Shown here: piece by piece, positions 33,542-43,629 of the stretch
How positions within the stretch are numbered: the stretch's first letter is position 1
Layout of the letters: each line of letters begins with the position of its first letter
Origin: Dugong dugon
Lineage: Eukaryota; Chordata; Mammalia; Sirenia; Dugongidae
NCBI GenBank assembly: GCA_030035585.1
Contig: CM057462.1
Location: forward strand, 100,027,234 to 100,091,233
Direction: 5' to 3'
Length of the DNA: 64,000 bases
The notes under the pieces: model-generated
What the model was told of the DNA's origin: nothing
Database searches by the model: none
What the model saw: the letters and a program-made list of their open reading frames with translations, nothing else
Position numbers and translations under genes: made by a program

Positions 33542-35140
33542 GTATTATTTTTTTCTTTCAATAACATGTTTACTTCTAGAAGTGCTTCACCAAGATGAGA
33601 ATAGTTTCTAACATCAGTTACAGTGAACATGAATACATATTTGTTTTTACTTTCAATTGCTATTTTACCAAATGCTACTAGAGAACAAATAGTTTTTTTT
33701 TTTTTAACCCAAAAGCTAGAGTCAGAATAAGGGAAGGTGTGTAATTGACTTGCACTTGCTCTTGTATAGTTTTCTCTGTAGAACTCCAGTTAACTCAAAT
33801 TACAAAGCAAGAAAAACGAGTCTCTGGCTTTTTGAAAACTTTTATTTTTTTCCTCTGTATAACTGGTCACCAAGATGTCGTGATGCTAAGCACAAGAAAA
33901 GTATAATTGGAAAAGAGTAAGAGAGATTAGATTAGAAGGGAAGGATGTGCATTTACTCAAGAAGAAACATATCTTGAAGGCTAATAAGGAAGTAAATTAT
34001 TACAGGATATATTTATATCTTCTTTGTCAGGGATGGATGGACTCTAAATGATTTTGTACTATGAAAATATCTTGTGTAAGTTTCTGGAAAGTATTATATT
34101 CAAGATCATGCTTTTTTTGCCAGGCACCATTTTTTCAACTTTTAAAACCATGTCTGATTTGAGGAAAAGATCATCTATTCGTTTCTGGTTCATTTCCACT
34201 TTAGTCATCATGTTGCTATTTTATTTGCAACGTAATCTCTGAAATAGAGGGCCTCAGGAACAGCTACATTTAATTTTCTCTTCCCTTTCATAAATAAAGA
34301 AAAAAAATATTTAAGTCAGAGTTTGAAAGTCCCAAATAAAAAGTTGTAATTAGCATAAGTGTCTCTTTAAGTTAGCTCCCATATGACATCAACACCCACT
34401 TTCAACAATTCAAGCCAAGGTCATTTTTCTGGTGCGTTCGTCATGGTGGAGGACTGCGCGACACTTTCTTGGCAGAGACAAAGAATTTAACTCTCATATT
34501 CTGGAAGATTCAATTCACAGATGATTTACGGAGTATCAGCAAAAGACTAGACACTTTTGGGAATAATAAAATGATATTAGTCATACTCTCAACCCTTAAA
34601 GTGCATCAAGGTCCATTGGATAAATCAGACACAAATGAAAGATTGGAGGATTAAAAAAAGGTGTTACTGGGTTATGGCAATGAGCATTAGCAGCTTATCA
34701 GTGGAGCAAAATCAATCAGGGCTGGAAGCCTTGTGAAACTCGTGCATGTGATTTGGGTTAGTTTTTTAAGAGGTTTTAAGATTTATATAAGTTTAAAAAA
34801 AAGGCCAGAGTTGGAGGGGAGTGAGTGGTCTGGAGCATTTCAAAGAGTTATATCAGTATGGTGCAGAAATATCATAGATACTTTAGTAAGAGTTTTATGT
34901 GCAAGGCCTGTTTGTGGAAGATTTGTATTGGGGAAATACAGTTTTATTCCCTCTGTATTTTTTATCTCTTACAAATAACCTTAACCAGAGATTGATGACT
35001 GCCTTCTATCAAGTGCCCTTGTTAAATCGTGTAACTTCTCTCTCTCTTGCCCTGGTTACCTTGGGCTCCTTTATGAACTTAGCTAAGTAAGCAAACTTTT
35101 TTTTAGCACATTTTGGTTTGGTAGATTTTTTTTTATCTTG
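33542..35140. other. Unique-looking DNA, nothing recognised
   Basis: 1.6 kb without a named repeat apart from short A or T runs. Open frames here are short and lack motifs. A candidate region for conserved non-coding sequence, which cannot be judged without alignment. Confidence 0.4.
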
Positions 35141-35143
35141 ATA

Positions 35144-35262
35144 TTTTTTAATTTTATTGTGCATTAGGTGAAAGTATACAGCTCAAGTCAATTTCTTATT
35201 CAAAAATTTATACCTATATTGTTTATGACATTGGTTGCATTCCCTACAATGTGGCTTGGTAG
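35144..35262 (-). mobile_element. L1 3' end fragment
   Basis: TTTATTGTGCATTAGGTG, AAGTATACAGCTCAAG and TTTATGACATTGGTTGCA match the reverse complement of the L1 3' terminal module in an older form. 5' truncated to about 120 bases. Confidence 0.7.
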
Positions 35263-35864
35263 AATTTTTTTAACAGGATTTAATCATTGGAATTGTTGTT
35301 TGATTGTTATAAAAACTGGTTAAATTTTTCTGGAAGAAAAAAGCTTTATAGAAGATTGCAAATTTATCTAGGTTTCCAATTTCATTTATCATTCCTGTTT
35401 TTAAAATCTGTTGAGATAAATATTGACACCCTGAAGGTACAATTCTGAAAGAATTCACAGAGAATCATAAAATACACATGATCCTAAAGTTCTCCAAGCT
35501 CTGAGTAATATGATACAGGTATTAATTTTATATGTGAAGCTGAGACACTTGTAAATCAAGTTTTTTCTATATTCTCTTATATAAGGGAAATACTTATCAA
35601 GCTGAAACTGGCCATTTCCCTGTGACTGTCAAGCAGTAATAATCAAGGAAGATAGGTTGGAGTGGGGAAGAGTTTCAGTTATTTATATGACTTCCAGTTG
35701 TTTAGCTAGAGAGAGTTTGAAAAAAAACCCTTTGCTGTGGAAATAATGCAGGTGGACTGCATCCCAGTTTCTCACTGCAGTCTGCGAACCCATACATAAT
35801 GAGAGCTGGGAGATTCAGGAGACTCTGGCCAAGAATACGTATGTATATAAAAGATAGGGGTAAC
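35263..35864. other. Unassigned DNA
   Basis: No family or exon recognised. Confidence 0.4.
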
Positions 35865-35879
35865 TTTACAATTCAGTTG

Positions 35880-36036
35880 GGGCCCTGATGGCGCAGTGGT
35901 TAAGAGCTTGGCTGTTAACCAAAAGGTTAGCAGTTTGAATCCACCAGCCGCTCCTTGGAAACCCTATGGGGCAGTTCTCCTCTGTCCTATAGGGTTGCTC
36001 TGAGTAGGAGTTGACTCGACAGCAACGGGTTTTTGG
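35880..36036 (+). mobile_element. AfroSINE, plus strand
   Basis: A box TGGCGCAGTGG at 35889-35899, B-box region AGTTTGAATCC, end ACTCGACAGCAACGGG. Flanks TTTACAATTCAGTTG (35865) and TTTACAATTCTATTG (36037) are a 15-bp duplication with two mismatches. Confidence 0.93.
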
Positions 36037-36049
36037 TTTACAATTCTAT

Positions 36050-37595
36050 TGCATTAGGAATGCAAGTCTAGCAAGTACAAATTTCAGGCCATGAAAAAAA
36101 AAAAAAAACAACAACAAAACCTTATTTTTCATAACAACTTAATTTGTATTTTGAACCCCCATTCCGCCTGTTGGTGAAGATTGACTCTTAGTCAGTTTAG
36201 TCATTTTAGGTACACCTGGTCCCCTATATGTTTTCCCCAGATTATATCTAAAGCTGTTGCTGTCCCAGGAGGGTGTCTTCTCATCCTTTGTTGTTGTTAT
36301 CTATCTGCTATGACATCAGCTCAGATGTATATTATTTTCCCCAGCTTTCAGTAATTGGCCCATGTGTGACACTGCTGCTTTCTCCATGTCTCAGTCACAA
36401 GGTCTCTGTATCCAACTTGATAATACAAAAAACAAAAACAAAAAACTTTGGCTCTCCTCTTGTATTCCACTGGTGAAGGGGAAATTAATTGATCCTTCTA
36501 GACAGGCCTCACAGCGATTCTATCTACTATTCCCATACCATACTGCATAAGGAAGACACTGTTGTCTAAAACCAAAAAAACCAGATCCATTGCCATCTAG
36601 TTGGTTCCAACTCATAGCAAAGTTTCTCTCTAGGTTTTATATAAAAACGGAATACAGATTCTCTCTCTTTTCAGATTCCACAGACCTGTTCTGGGTTTCT
36701 CTACCTTTCGACCCCTCAGCCTCTAACAGCTCTTTCTTAGGGAACCAACCCAGCATATAACCTTCTTGCTTTCACTGCCTCTTCTCTTCCCAGTTCCCCC
36801 TAGCCCCAATCTTTGGAAGGGAGTCTTGATCTAGTCTGGAGGTGTTTTGGTGTAGTTTTCCCTATATTATTTCCAATCTATTGTTTAAAGTATAAATTTT
36901 ATGTCTTTAGGTGCTTAGATTTTGGTATCTCAGAAATTCAAACCCTTGAAAATTAGTGCCTTGGGTCTTGACACTCAAAAGTCATGTCTCTGCCTTTGTG
37001 CTGATTGATTACCTATCCTAAGACAATCCATCATCATAGTCTTGCTGTGCTAGTAAGGAAGAGTTGCAGGGTAATGGAACTAATATATTAAAACATATCC
37101 AGCCACACTTGTATTATTAGCTATTCTTTATAAAAATGTACAAAAATATTTATTTTTATTCTTGAATATCTCATTTCAAGAACTGTGAAGAGTCTGCGGT
37201 TTTGTTCTACTTGTAGCCTATCAATTAGCCTGCAAAAGTTTCATGTATCCTGGTAGAAGACATGAGAATCCTGGGTCAGAGATGACGGACAACTTATTAC
37301 TCACAGCAATAGCAGTAACCAGGGTATAAACAATTTTATGCTAGTTCCTTGACCCCCAACACCCACATAATGCTGCAAAGACTGCCAGATGATAACTGCA
37401 AATCCTGAGGGTTACATTATAGGACAGGAACCCTCTGTTTAGGGAACCTGAATCTTATGTAATGTGCAGTAAGCATGCTTGTCCTTTGCTATCTCTGTCT
37501 TTTAAGTCTGTAACCAAATATGCCCTTTGCTCTGAAGGAAGACACTAACTCTATCTTCCATGCTTTTTGCTATATGAATATCCTTGAAAAGATAG
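36050..37595. other. Mostly unassigned; AfroSINE tail fragment at 36572-36630
   Basis: At 36572, AACCAAAAAAACCAGATCC and TTGCCATCTAGTTGG are the 3' end of a minus-strand AfroSINE, heavily 5' truncated. An A run lies at about 36093-36108. The remainder is not recognised. Confidence 0.4.
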
Positions 37596-37597
37596 TA

Positions 37598-37970
37598 CAG
37601 GCAGTCCCTGGGTTATGAGTGTCTGACTTACGTACAACTCATAGTCACTAACCAATTCCTGTAAAGCATATTATATTAAAAATTCGAGGTACAAACAGTG
37701 GTTCATAATAACAAACAGGTGCAACTTTGCGATGCTCATCAAAACATTATTATTACTGTGTTAAAGATATTTTAGTGTATCTGGAAGTGTTTCTTTAATA
37801 TTTTTTATACATAGAAACTGTATGCATAGTATAGTATACTGAATACTAAGATAAACATTTGACTAACTGATGTTAGATATGAACCGTACCTAACTATTCC
37901 AACTTATGTAGAAATCTGACTTAAAGACAGACTTAGGAATGGAACTTGTTCATAACCCAGGTACTGCCTA
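37598..37970. mobile_element. Tigger-like MITE (Tc/mariner), 373 bp
   Basis: Terminal inverted repeats are CAGGCAGTCCCTGGGTTATGA at the left and, reverse-complemented, TAGGCAGTACCTGGGTTATGA at the right. The target-site duplication TA is at 37596-37597 and 37971-37972. Subterminal words GACTTACGTACAACTC and CCTAAGTC-like parts fit the Tigger group. No transposase is left. Confidence 0.8.
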
Positions 37971-37972
37971 TA

Positions 37973-38850
37973 TAGAACAAAGAGAAGTCAATGCCTCACT
38001 TGCAAGATACACAGAAATTTAAGAGACTCATGGAGAACTGTCTCCTAACACTCATTAGCTCTCAGAGAAATTTATTTTGATAACAAAAACCCTTGGGTCA
38101 CCAAACGAGTTTAAAGCCTATTAATTGTCCATTGCCCACTTAAAGTATGATTTGAGCATTTGAGTGCTGGGAATACTGTACAACTATGAAGACAAAAGAG
38201 CAATGACCCAGTATGCCAACATTTATGTGATGAGGGTAATAGTTTTGGGCAGTAATTGATATTTACTTAATAAAACATTCCCATCCAAGCCTTTCCCATT
38301 TCCTCAAACCGAGCCCTTCAGCACTGACCATCTTCTGTTTCTAATGGGTACTGCCTATTGGGAACTCCTCCTTTATTCTTAATTCATTTAGAAAATCAGC
38401 TTTAAGGGCTTTTACTAGGATTAATTTGATCCTTTTTGAAATAAATTTTAAACACGCTATTGAGACCCAGAGAATAAGAAGATGTCAAAGTGAGCTTGTG
38501 TTAAAGCATCTTTAAACTAAGATGGACTCTTTTTTTTAAAATCCAGTTTTCATGTACTCAGAGGACAGCTTCAGGAGTAAATGCATGATCCAAATAAATA
38601 GATAAAGTGGAAAAAATGTAGTCAATTTTATATGGAAAAGCAACTGATTTTTTTCTATTTCTGTAGGGATCTTTAGCCTCATACAGCTACATTGAGAATA
38701 ATAAACCTGGGGAAAATTCCTCCTTCTGATTATTCTATGATTCTTATAAAAAACTAGATTCTGGTATTTATACTATTTAGTTATCACTGAAGATGAAGTA
38801 AATTAAAGCATGAAAATATTACATTTATATTTATTAAACAACTATATTTG
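37973..38850. other. Unassigned AT-rich DNA
   Basis: No exon or repeat family recognised. Confidence 0.4.
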
Positions 38851-38879
38851 CAGAAGTTAATTCAAAAATTGTTGCAGCA

Positions 38880-40567
38880 GTACATCGACCGGGAACTGCC
38901 AGAAATTCAAGTTGGATTCTGAAGAAGATGTGGAACAAGGGATATCATTGCTGATATCAGGTGGCTCTTGACTGAAAGCAGAAAATACCAGTGTTTTACT
39001 GACTATGCAAAGGAATGTGACTGTGTGGATCATAACAAATTATGGATAATATTGTGAATAATGGGAATTCCAGAACACTTATTTGTGCTCATGAGCAGTA
39101 TGTACATAGACCAAGAGGCAGTCTTTTGAACAGAACAAAGGGATACTGCATGGTTTAGAGTTAAGAAGCGTGTGTTTCAGGGTTGTATCCTTTCACCATA
39201 CTTACTCAATCTGTATGCTGAGCAAATAATCCAAGAAGTTGGACTATATGAGGAAGAATGAGGCATCAGGGTTGAAGGAAGAGTCATTAACAACCTGCAT
39301 TATGCAGATGACACAGCCTTGCTTGCTTACTGATGAAGGTCAAGACTACAGCCTTCAGTACAGATTATATCTCAACATAAAGAAAACAAAAATCCCCACA
39401 GTGGACCAATAAGCAGCATCATGATAAACAGATAAAATATTGAAATTGTAAAGGATTTCATTTTACTTGGATCTACAATCAATGCACATGGAAGAAGCAG
39501 TTAAGAAATCAAACACAAGGGAGAGTGAAGAAAACAAGATACAAGGGAAAGATTAGTCCAAAGGACTAATGGACCACAACTACCACGGCCTCCACCAGAG
39601 TCCGGTACAACTAGATGGTGCCCGCCTACCACCACTGACTGCTCTGACGGGGATCATAACTGAGGGTCCCAGACAGAGCTGGAGAAGGATGTAGAACAAA
39701 ATTCTAACTCACAAAAAAAGACCAGACTTACTGGCCTGACAGAGACTGGAGAAACCCCAAGAGAATGGCCCCTGAACACCTTTTTAGCTCAGTAATGAAG
39801 TCACTCCCGAGGTTCACCCTTCAGCCAAAGATTAAACAGCCCCATAAAACAAAACAAGACCAATGGGGCACAACAGCCCAGGGACAAGGACTACAAGCCA
39901 GGAGGGGACAGGAAAGCTGGTAACAGGGAACCCAACGTCGAGAAGGGAGAACGTTGACATGTCGTGGGATTGTTAACCAATGTCATAAAATAATACATGT
40001 ACTAACTGTTTAATGAGAAACTACTTGTTCTGTAAACCTTCATCTAAAATACAATTAAAATAAAGAAGAAATCAAATGACTCATCACATTGGGAAAATCT
40101 GCTGCAAAAGACCTCTGTAAAGTGTTGAAAATCAAAGGTATCACTTTGAGGACAAAAGTGCACCAGACCCAAGCCATGGTATTTTAAGTTACCTCATAAG
40201 CATGTGGAAGGTCAACAATAAAACAGGAAGACCAAAGAAGAACTGATGCCTTGGCGAAGAATACTGAATATACCCACGGACTGCCAGAAGAACAAACAAA
40301 TCTGTTTTGGAACGAGTACAGCCAGAATGCTCCTTTGAAACAAGGATGGCCAGACTTCATCTCATGTACCTTGGATGTGTTGCCAGGAGGGACCAGTCCC
40401 CAGAGAAGGACATCATGCTTGGTAAATTAGAAGGTCAGCAAAAAAGAGGAAGACCATGGAGGAGATGGATTGACACAGTGGCTACAACAATGGGCTCAAA
40501 CATAGCAATAATTGTGAGGATGGTACAGGACCATGCAATGTTTTGTTCTGTTGTAAGGTCGCTATGA
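38880..40567 (+). pseudogene. RTE polyprotein, RT and C-terminal part
   Basis: RT motifs readable in pieces: KTNYG-like stretch lost, then NLYAEQIIQEVGLYEE-like and NLHYADDTALLA (39290-39325), then the C-terminal SFETRMARLHLMYLGCVARR and PWRRWIDTVATTMGSNIAII (40307-40567). In an active RTE the protein joins an AP-type endonuclease with RT and copies its own RNA, and by family analogy SINE RNA sharing its 3' end. Several stops, plus the L1 insertion. Confidence 0.7.
39514..40065 (+). mobile_element. L1 3' UTR-only insertion in RTE
   Basis: A perfect 11-bp duplication AAGAAATCAAA lies at 39503-39513 and 40066-40076. The content matches only the L1 3' UTR (CCACAACTACCACGGCC to ACCTTCATCTAAAATACAAT), with one terminal module. 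The end is AATTAAAATAA, so there is almost no poly(A). Confidence 0.92.
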
Positions 40568-40608
40568 GTCGGAACTGGCTACACAGCACCTAATAACAAC
40601 AAAACAAC

Positions 40609-41463
40609 TATAAAGGAGAATCTACAGTAAATATTTATGGGAGCTGGTAACATTGTTTTACATTCATAGTATTTTTAATAATGAGATTTAAAGCCTTTCC
40701 ATTTAATTTACTTATCATTAGAGTGATAAAGACTGTATTTATCCAATAATTTAATTAAGACTCAGTAATGTCCCTTTGTCTAATACACCTTATAGCCCTG
40801 TCCTCTACTCAGCAGGACATGAGTCTGTGTTCAGTGACACCAGGTAAATCATAAGCCCTACTTGCTATAGCAACACTAAAAATAAAGACCTCAGATAAAC
40901 TATTCTGGCCACTGTTACATGAATGGCTGGTGGCGTATGCCTTCACATACTGGAACAGATAATACAGGGTGGGTTTTCTTTCCTGTGCTGGGATAGTACA
41001 GTAGTTTTGCAGAGCGTACTCCTTCATCTCTAGAAATTTGACTACAGCTGTAATGTGGTTGCTGTGGAAGGATTTATGGAGTCTTCAGGATACTTTGACT
41101 TTATTGCAAAAGTACTGGGTATTTTGTCCTGAATTGAAAAGTGTTATGGTAATTAGTACCGAGGCATCTTGGGAAAGCAGCCTGGGCCCATCCCATTTTA
41201 ACTCCCTCAAGGTATGAGCCTGAATGCTTTTCTTCTATTTTCATTTCATCCCCTCTATCATCTCATACCTCTGAGCAGATCCTTTAGGATCCTTGCCAAA
41301 GAATCTGTAGTTTAGTTTCATCATCACAGCAGTAACTCATATACTCTATTGATTCTGAAACTGGATAATCTTTTTAATTACTAATTTATGGCTTTTTTTT
41401 CCCTTTTAATATTCTCTGTTTTATTCCCTTCAATTTAAGCAAATAGCAAAGTATATGGTAGGA
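40609..41463. other. Unassigned DNA
   Basis: No exon or named repeat recognised. Confidence 0.4.
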
Positions 41464-41465
41464 GG

Positions 41466-41620
41466 AGACCCACTGCCATCCAGTGGACTCAGATTCATAG
41501 TGACCTTATAGGACAGAGCCGAACTGCCCCATAGGGTTTCCAAGGCTGTAAATCTTTATGGGGGTAGAACCACTGACCTTTTGGTTAGCAACTGAGTGCT
41601 TAAACCACTGTGCAACCAGG
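41466..41620 (-). mobile_element. AfroSINE, minus strand
   Basis: CCCACTGCCATCCAGTGG tail, ACTGCCCCATAGGGTTTCC body, ACTGACCTTTTGGTTAGC and CACTGTGCAACCAGG at the head end. Moderately diverged. Confidence 0.85.
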
Positions 41621-42039
41621 AATGGGAGGAGAGAAGAGAAGAAATAATTTCTCGGTTCTTGTTCTCAAAAGCCTAAACCTATTGAGGACAATTGAGTTTA
41701 AGAGAATAAGGGGGAAACAAGGAAATGCCCTCTAGAGTAGAGAGACTTTACCTGGGCTTAGTGGAAGTGACAAGTACTGGGCCACTGGGCAGCATCCAGA
41801 GAGAAAGGGCTCACAGGACATGCAGTGAAATGGATCACAGGTCTTGCTTCACCTAGGATTCCCATGCCCACAGTGAGGTATGAAGACAGCAATTAGCTAC
41901 AATTTCAAGGGATTGCTGTGAGCTTAGACCATGAGGAAGGCAGTAGTCATCATAACGGTCAAAGACTAGAGGTCCTGCTCCTGTTTTCAGGGCACAAAAT
42001 AAGCTTCCTGAATGCTAGTGTGACACTGGAAGGGAGAGA
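41621..42039. other. Unassigned DNA
   Basis: No family recognised. Confidence 0.4.
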
Positions 42040-42234
42040 AATCAGTTGCTGTCAAGTTGACTCTGACTCATGGTGACCCCAGAGTAGAACTGTGCTGCAT
42101 AAGGTTTTCAGTGGCTGAGTTTTTGGAAAGTAGATAGTCAGGCCTTTTTTCCAAGAAGTCTCTGGGTGGTCTCAAACTGCTATCCTTTCATTAGCAGCTG
42201 AGTGTGTTAATCGTTTGCACCATCCAGAGGCTCC
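42040..42234 (-). mobile_element. AfroSINE2-like SINE, minus strand
   Basis: GTTGCTGTCAAGTTGACTC tail, then GTCAGGCCTTTTTTCC and GCACCATCCAGAGGCTCC at the head. The middle GGAAAGTAGATAGTCAGGCC is the reverse of the RTE-5'-like segment. Confidence 0.8.
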
Positions 42235-42424
42235 AGGAGGGAAAGAGCACCCTTCTAATGACCAGGATGGCGTTCCTGCTAGCCCAATAACTAAGGATTT
42301 CAGAATTGCAATTAAATTAATTTGGTGGAAATAAAGTGCTCTTGATTGTGAACAACAGATTTATACTTGCTAAAATTACTTATTGATCAATTAGATAGTG
42401 ATCTCGAACATTGTCAGTTAGTGG

Positions 42425-42560
42425 ATATTTTTATTCATTCATTGAACAAATATTTATTGAGCAGCTACTATGTGACAAACAGTATGCTAGGAGCTAGGAA
42501 TATAGCACTGAACAACACAGTAATGATCCCTGCCCTCCAGAAGCTTATTATGAGTAGACA
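42425..42560. mobile_element. L2-like ancient LINE fragment
   Basis: TTCATTGAACAAATATTTATTG, GCTACTATGTGACAAAC and CCCTGCCCTCCAGAAGC follow a mammal-wide L2-type order. Confidence 0.6.
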
Positions 42561-43020
42561 GTATAGATACTAAAACAAATATAGGTGTGATAGGTTTAAA
42601 ATTTACAGCCAAAACCAAAGGATGCAGAAATATAACTTTACTTTTTTTATAACTGAACTCAATTTTTCTCTGGAATCTTCATTTCTGAAGACGGTGGGAA
42701 ATTCTCAGTCTTGCTACTTACAGGTAACTCCATCACTCCTTGTATAAAATTAGAGCCTTTTGGATAAATATTCTGTTAATTTAAAGATTTATAGTCAGTT
42801 TGAAGTTCAAATTTATATCATAATTGTTTTCTCTTTGCAAGAATTTTTCCCTTCATTTCCCAAGGTTGATATCTGGTTTTAGGGAGAAGCTTATGAGAAT
42901 GACTTCATGGCTCCAGGGGAGAAGTGTCTTGTCCACATGCTGTTCCATGTCCTAGATGACCTCCACTGAGAAGTCTTCTCTCCCTTGGTCTTTGAGTATT
43001 TTTTTTTTTAAATCCCATTC
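42561..43020. other. Unassigned; contains source-like copy of a 26-nt word
   Basis: No repeat family named. 42906-42931 is identical to 43705-43730 inside the RTE copy downstream. Confidence 0.4.
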
Positions 43021-43024
43021 TGTT

Positions 43025-43470
43025 CATGCATGCTGTTCCAGCTACTATTGCTGCATAACACACCACTCCAAACTTAGTGGATTAAAACAACTATCATTTT
43101 ATTATACTCATGTATTCCATGAATCCAGAATTCAGAAAGGCACAGCAGGGATGTCTTGTCTCGGCTCAGTGATGTCTGGGACCTATGGGAAGACTCTATG
43201 ATGGGAGACGACTTGAAAACTGAGGACTGGCCTCATTGAAAGACTTTCTCACTAAACCATCTGACCATTCATGCTGGTTCCTCAGCTGAGATTGTTAGCA
43301 GAACACCTACAAATGGCCTTTTGTGTGGATGCTTGGACTTCCTGAGAGCATGGTAGTGGTACACACTCTGCTTTGTGACTCTACATAACGAGGACCCCTC
43401 TTCTTGTAGTTTCTAATAACATGTTCCCCACTTGCTTTTGAGCCCTCAGTGGAAGCATTCTCAAAATCCA
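43025..43470 (-). mobile_element. Old LTR-like repeat (MLT1-like)
   Basis: CCAGCTACTATTGCTGCATAAC, CCAAACTTAGTGGATTAAAAC and a Q-poor, T-rich remainder recall the reverse complement of an MLT1-class LTR end. Subfamily unknown. Confidence 0.4.
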
Positions 43471-43629
43471 CACTTTGATTAATAGTCTGTTTAAGGTAAC
43501 TTAGGCTTTTCTTATCATGCTCCTCAAAATCCTTTCAGCCCAGCTCCAAAGCCACTACCACAATTTTAGTCAGTCTTTTATAACCTAAATTTGGAAGAGA
43601 CATCACATTACTTTTGTTATGTTTTATTC

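Larger units (their letters stand above)
38853..40608 (+). mobile_element. RTE LINE, 3' half, split by an L1 3' UTR
   Basis: Starts mid-RT (AATTGTTGCAGCAGTACATC), includes the RT active-site motif YADD at 39301-39312, and after the insertion resumes at 40077 to the C-terminal part and the tail CACCTAATAACAAC. The tail GGTCGCTATGAGTCGGAACTG (40556 on) is nearly the AfroSINE tail. An L1 piece at 39514-40065 interrupts it. Frame broken by stops. Confidence 0.9.
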
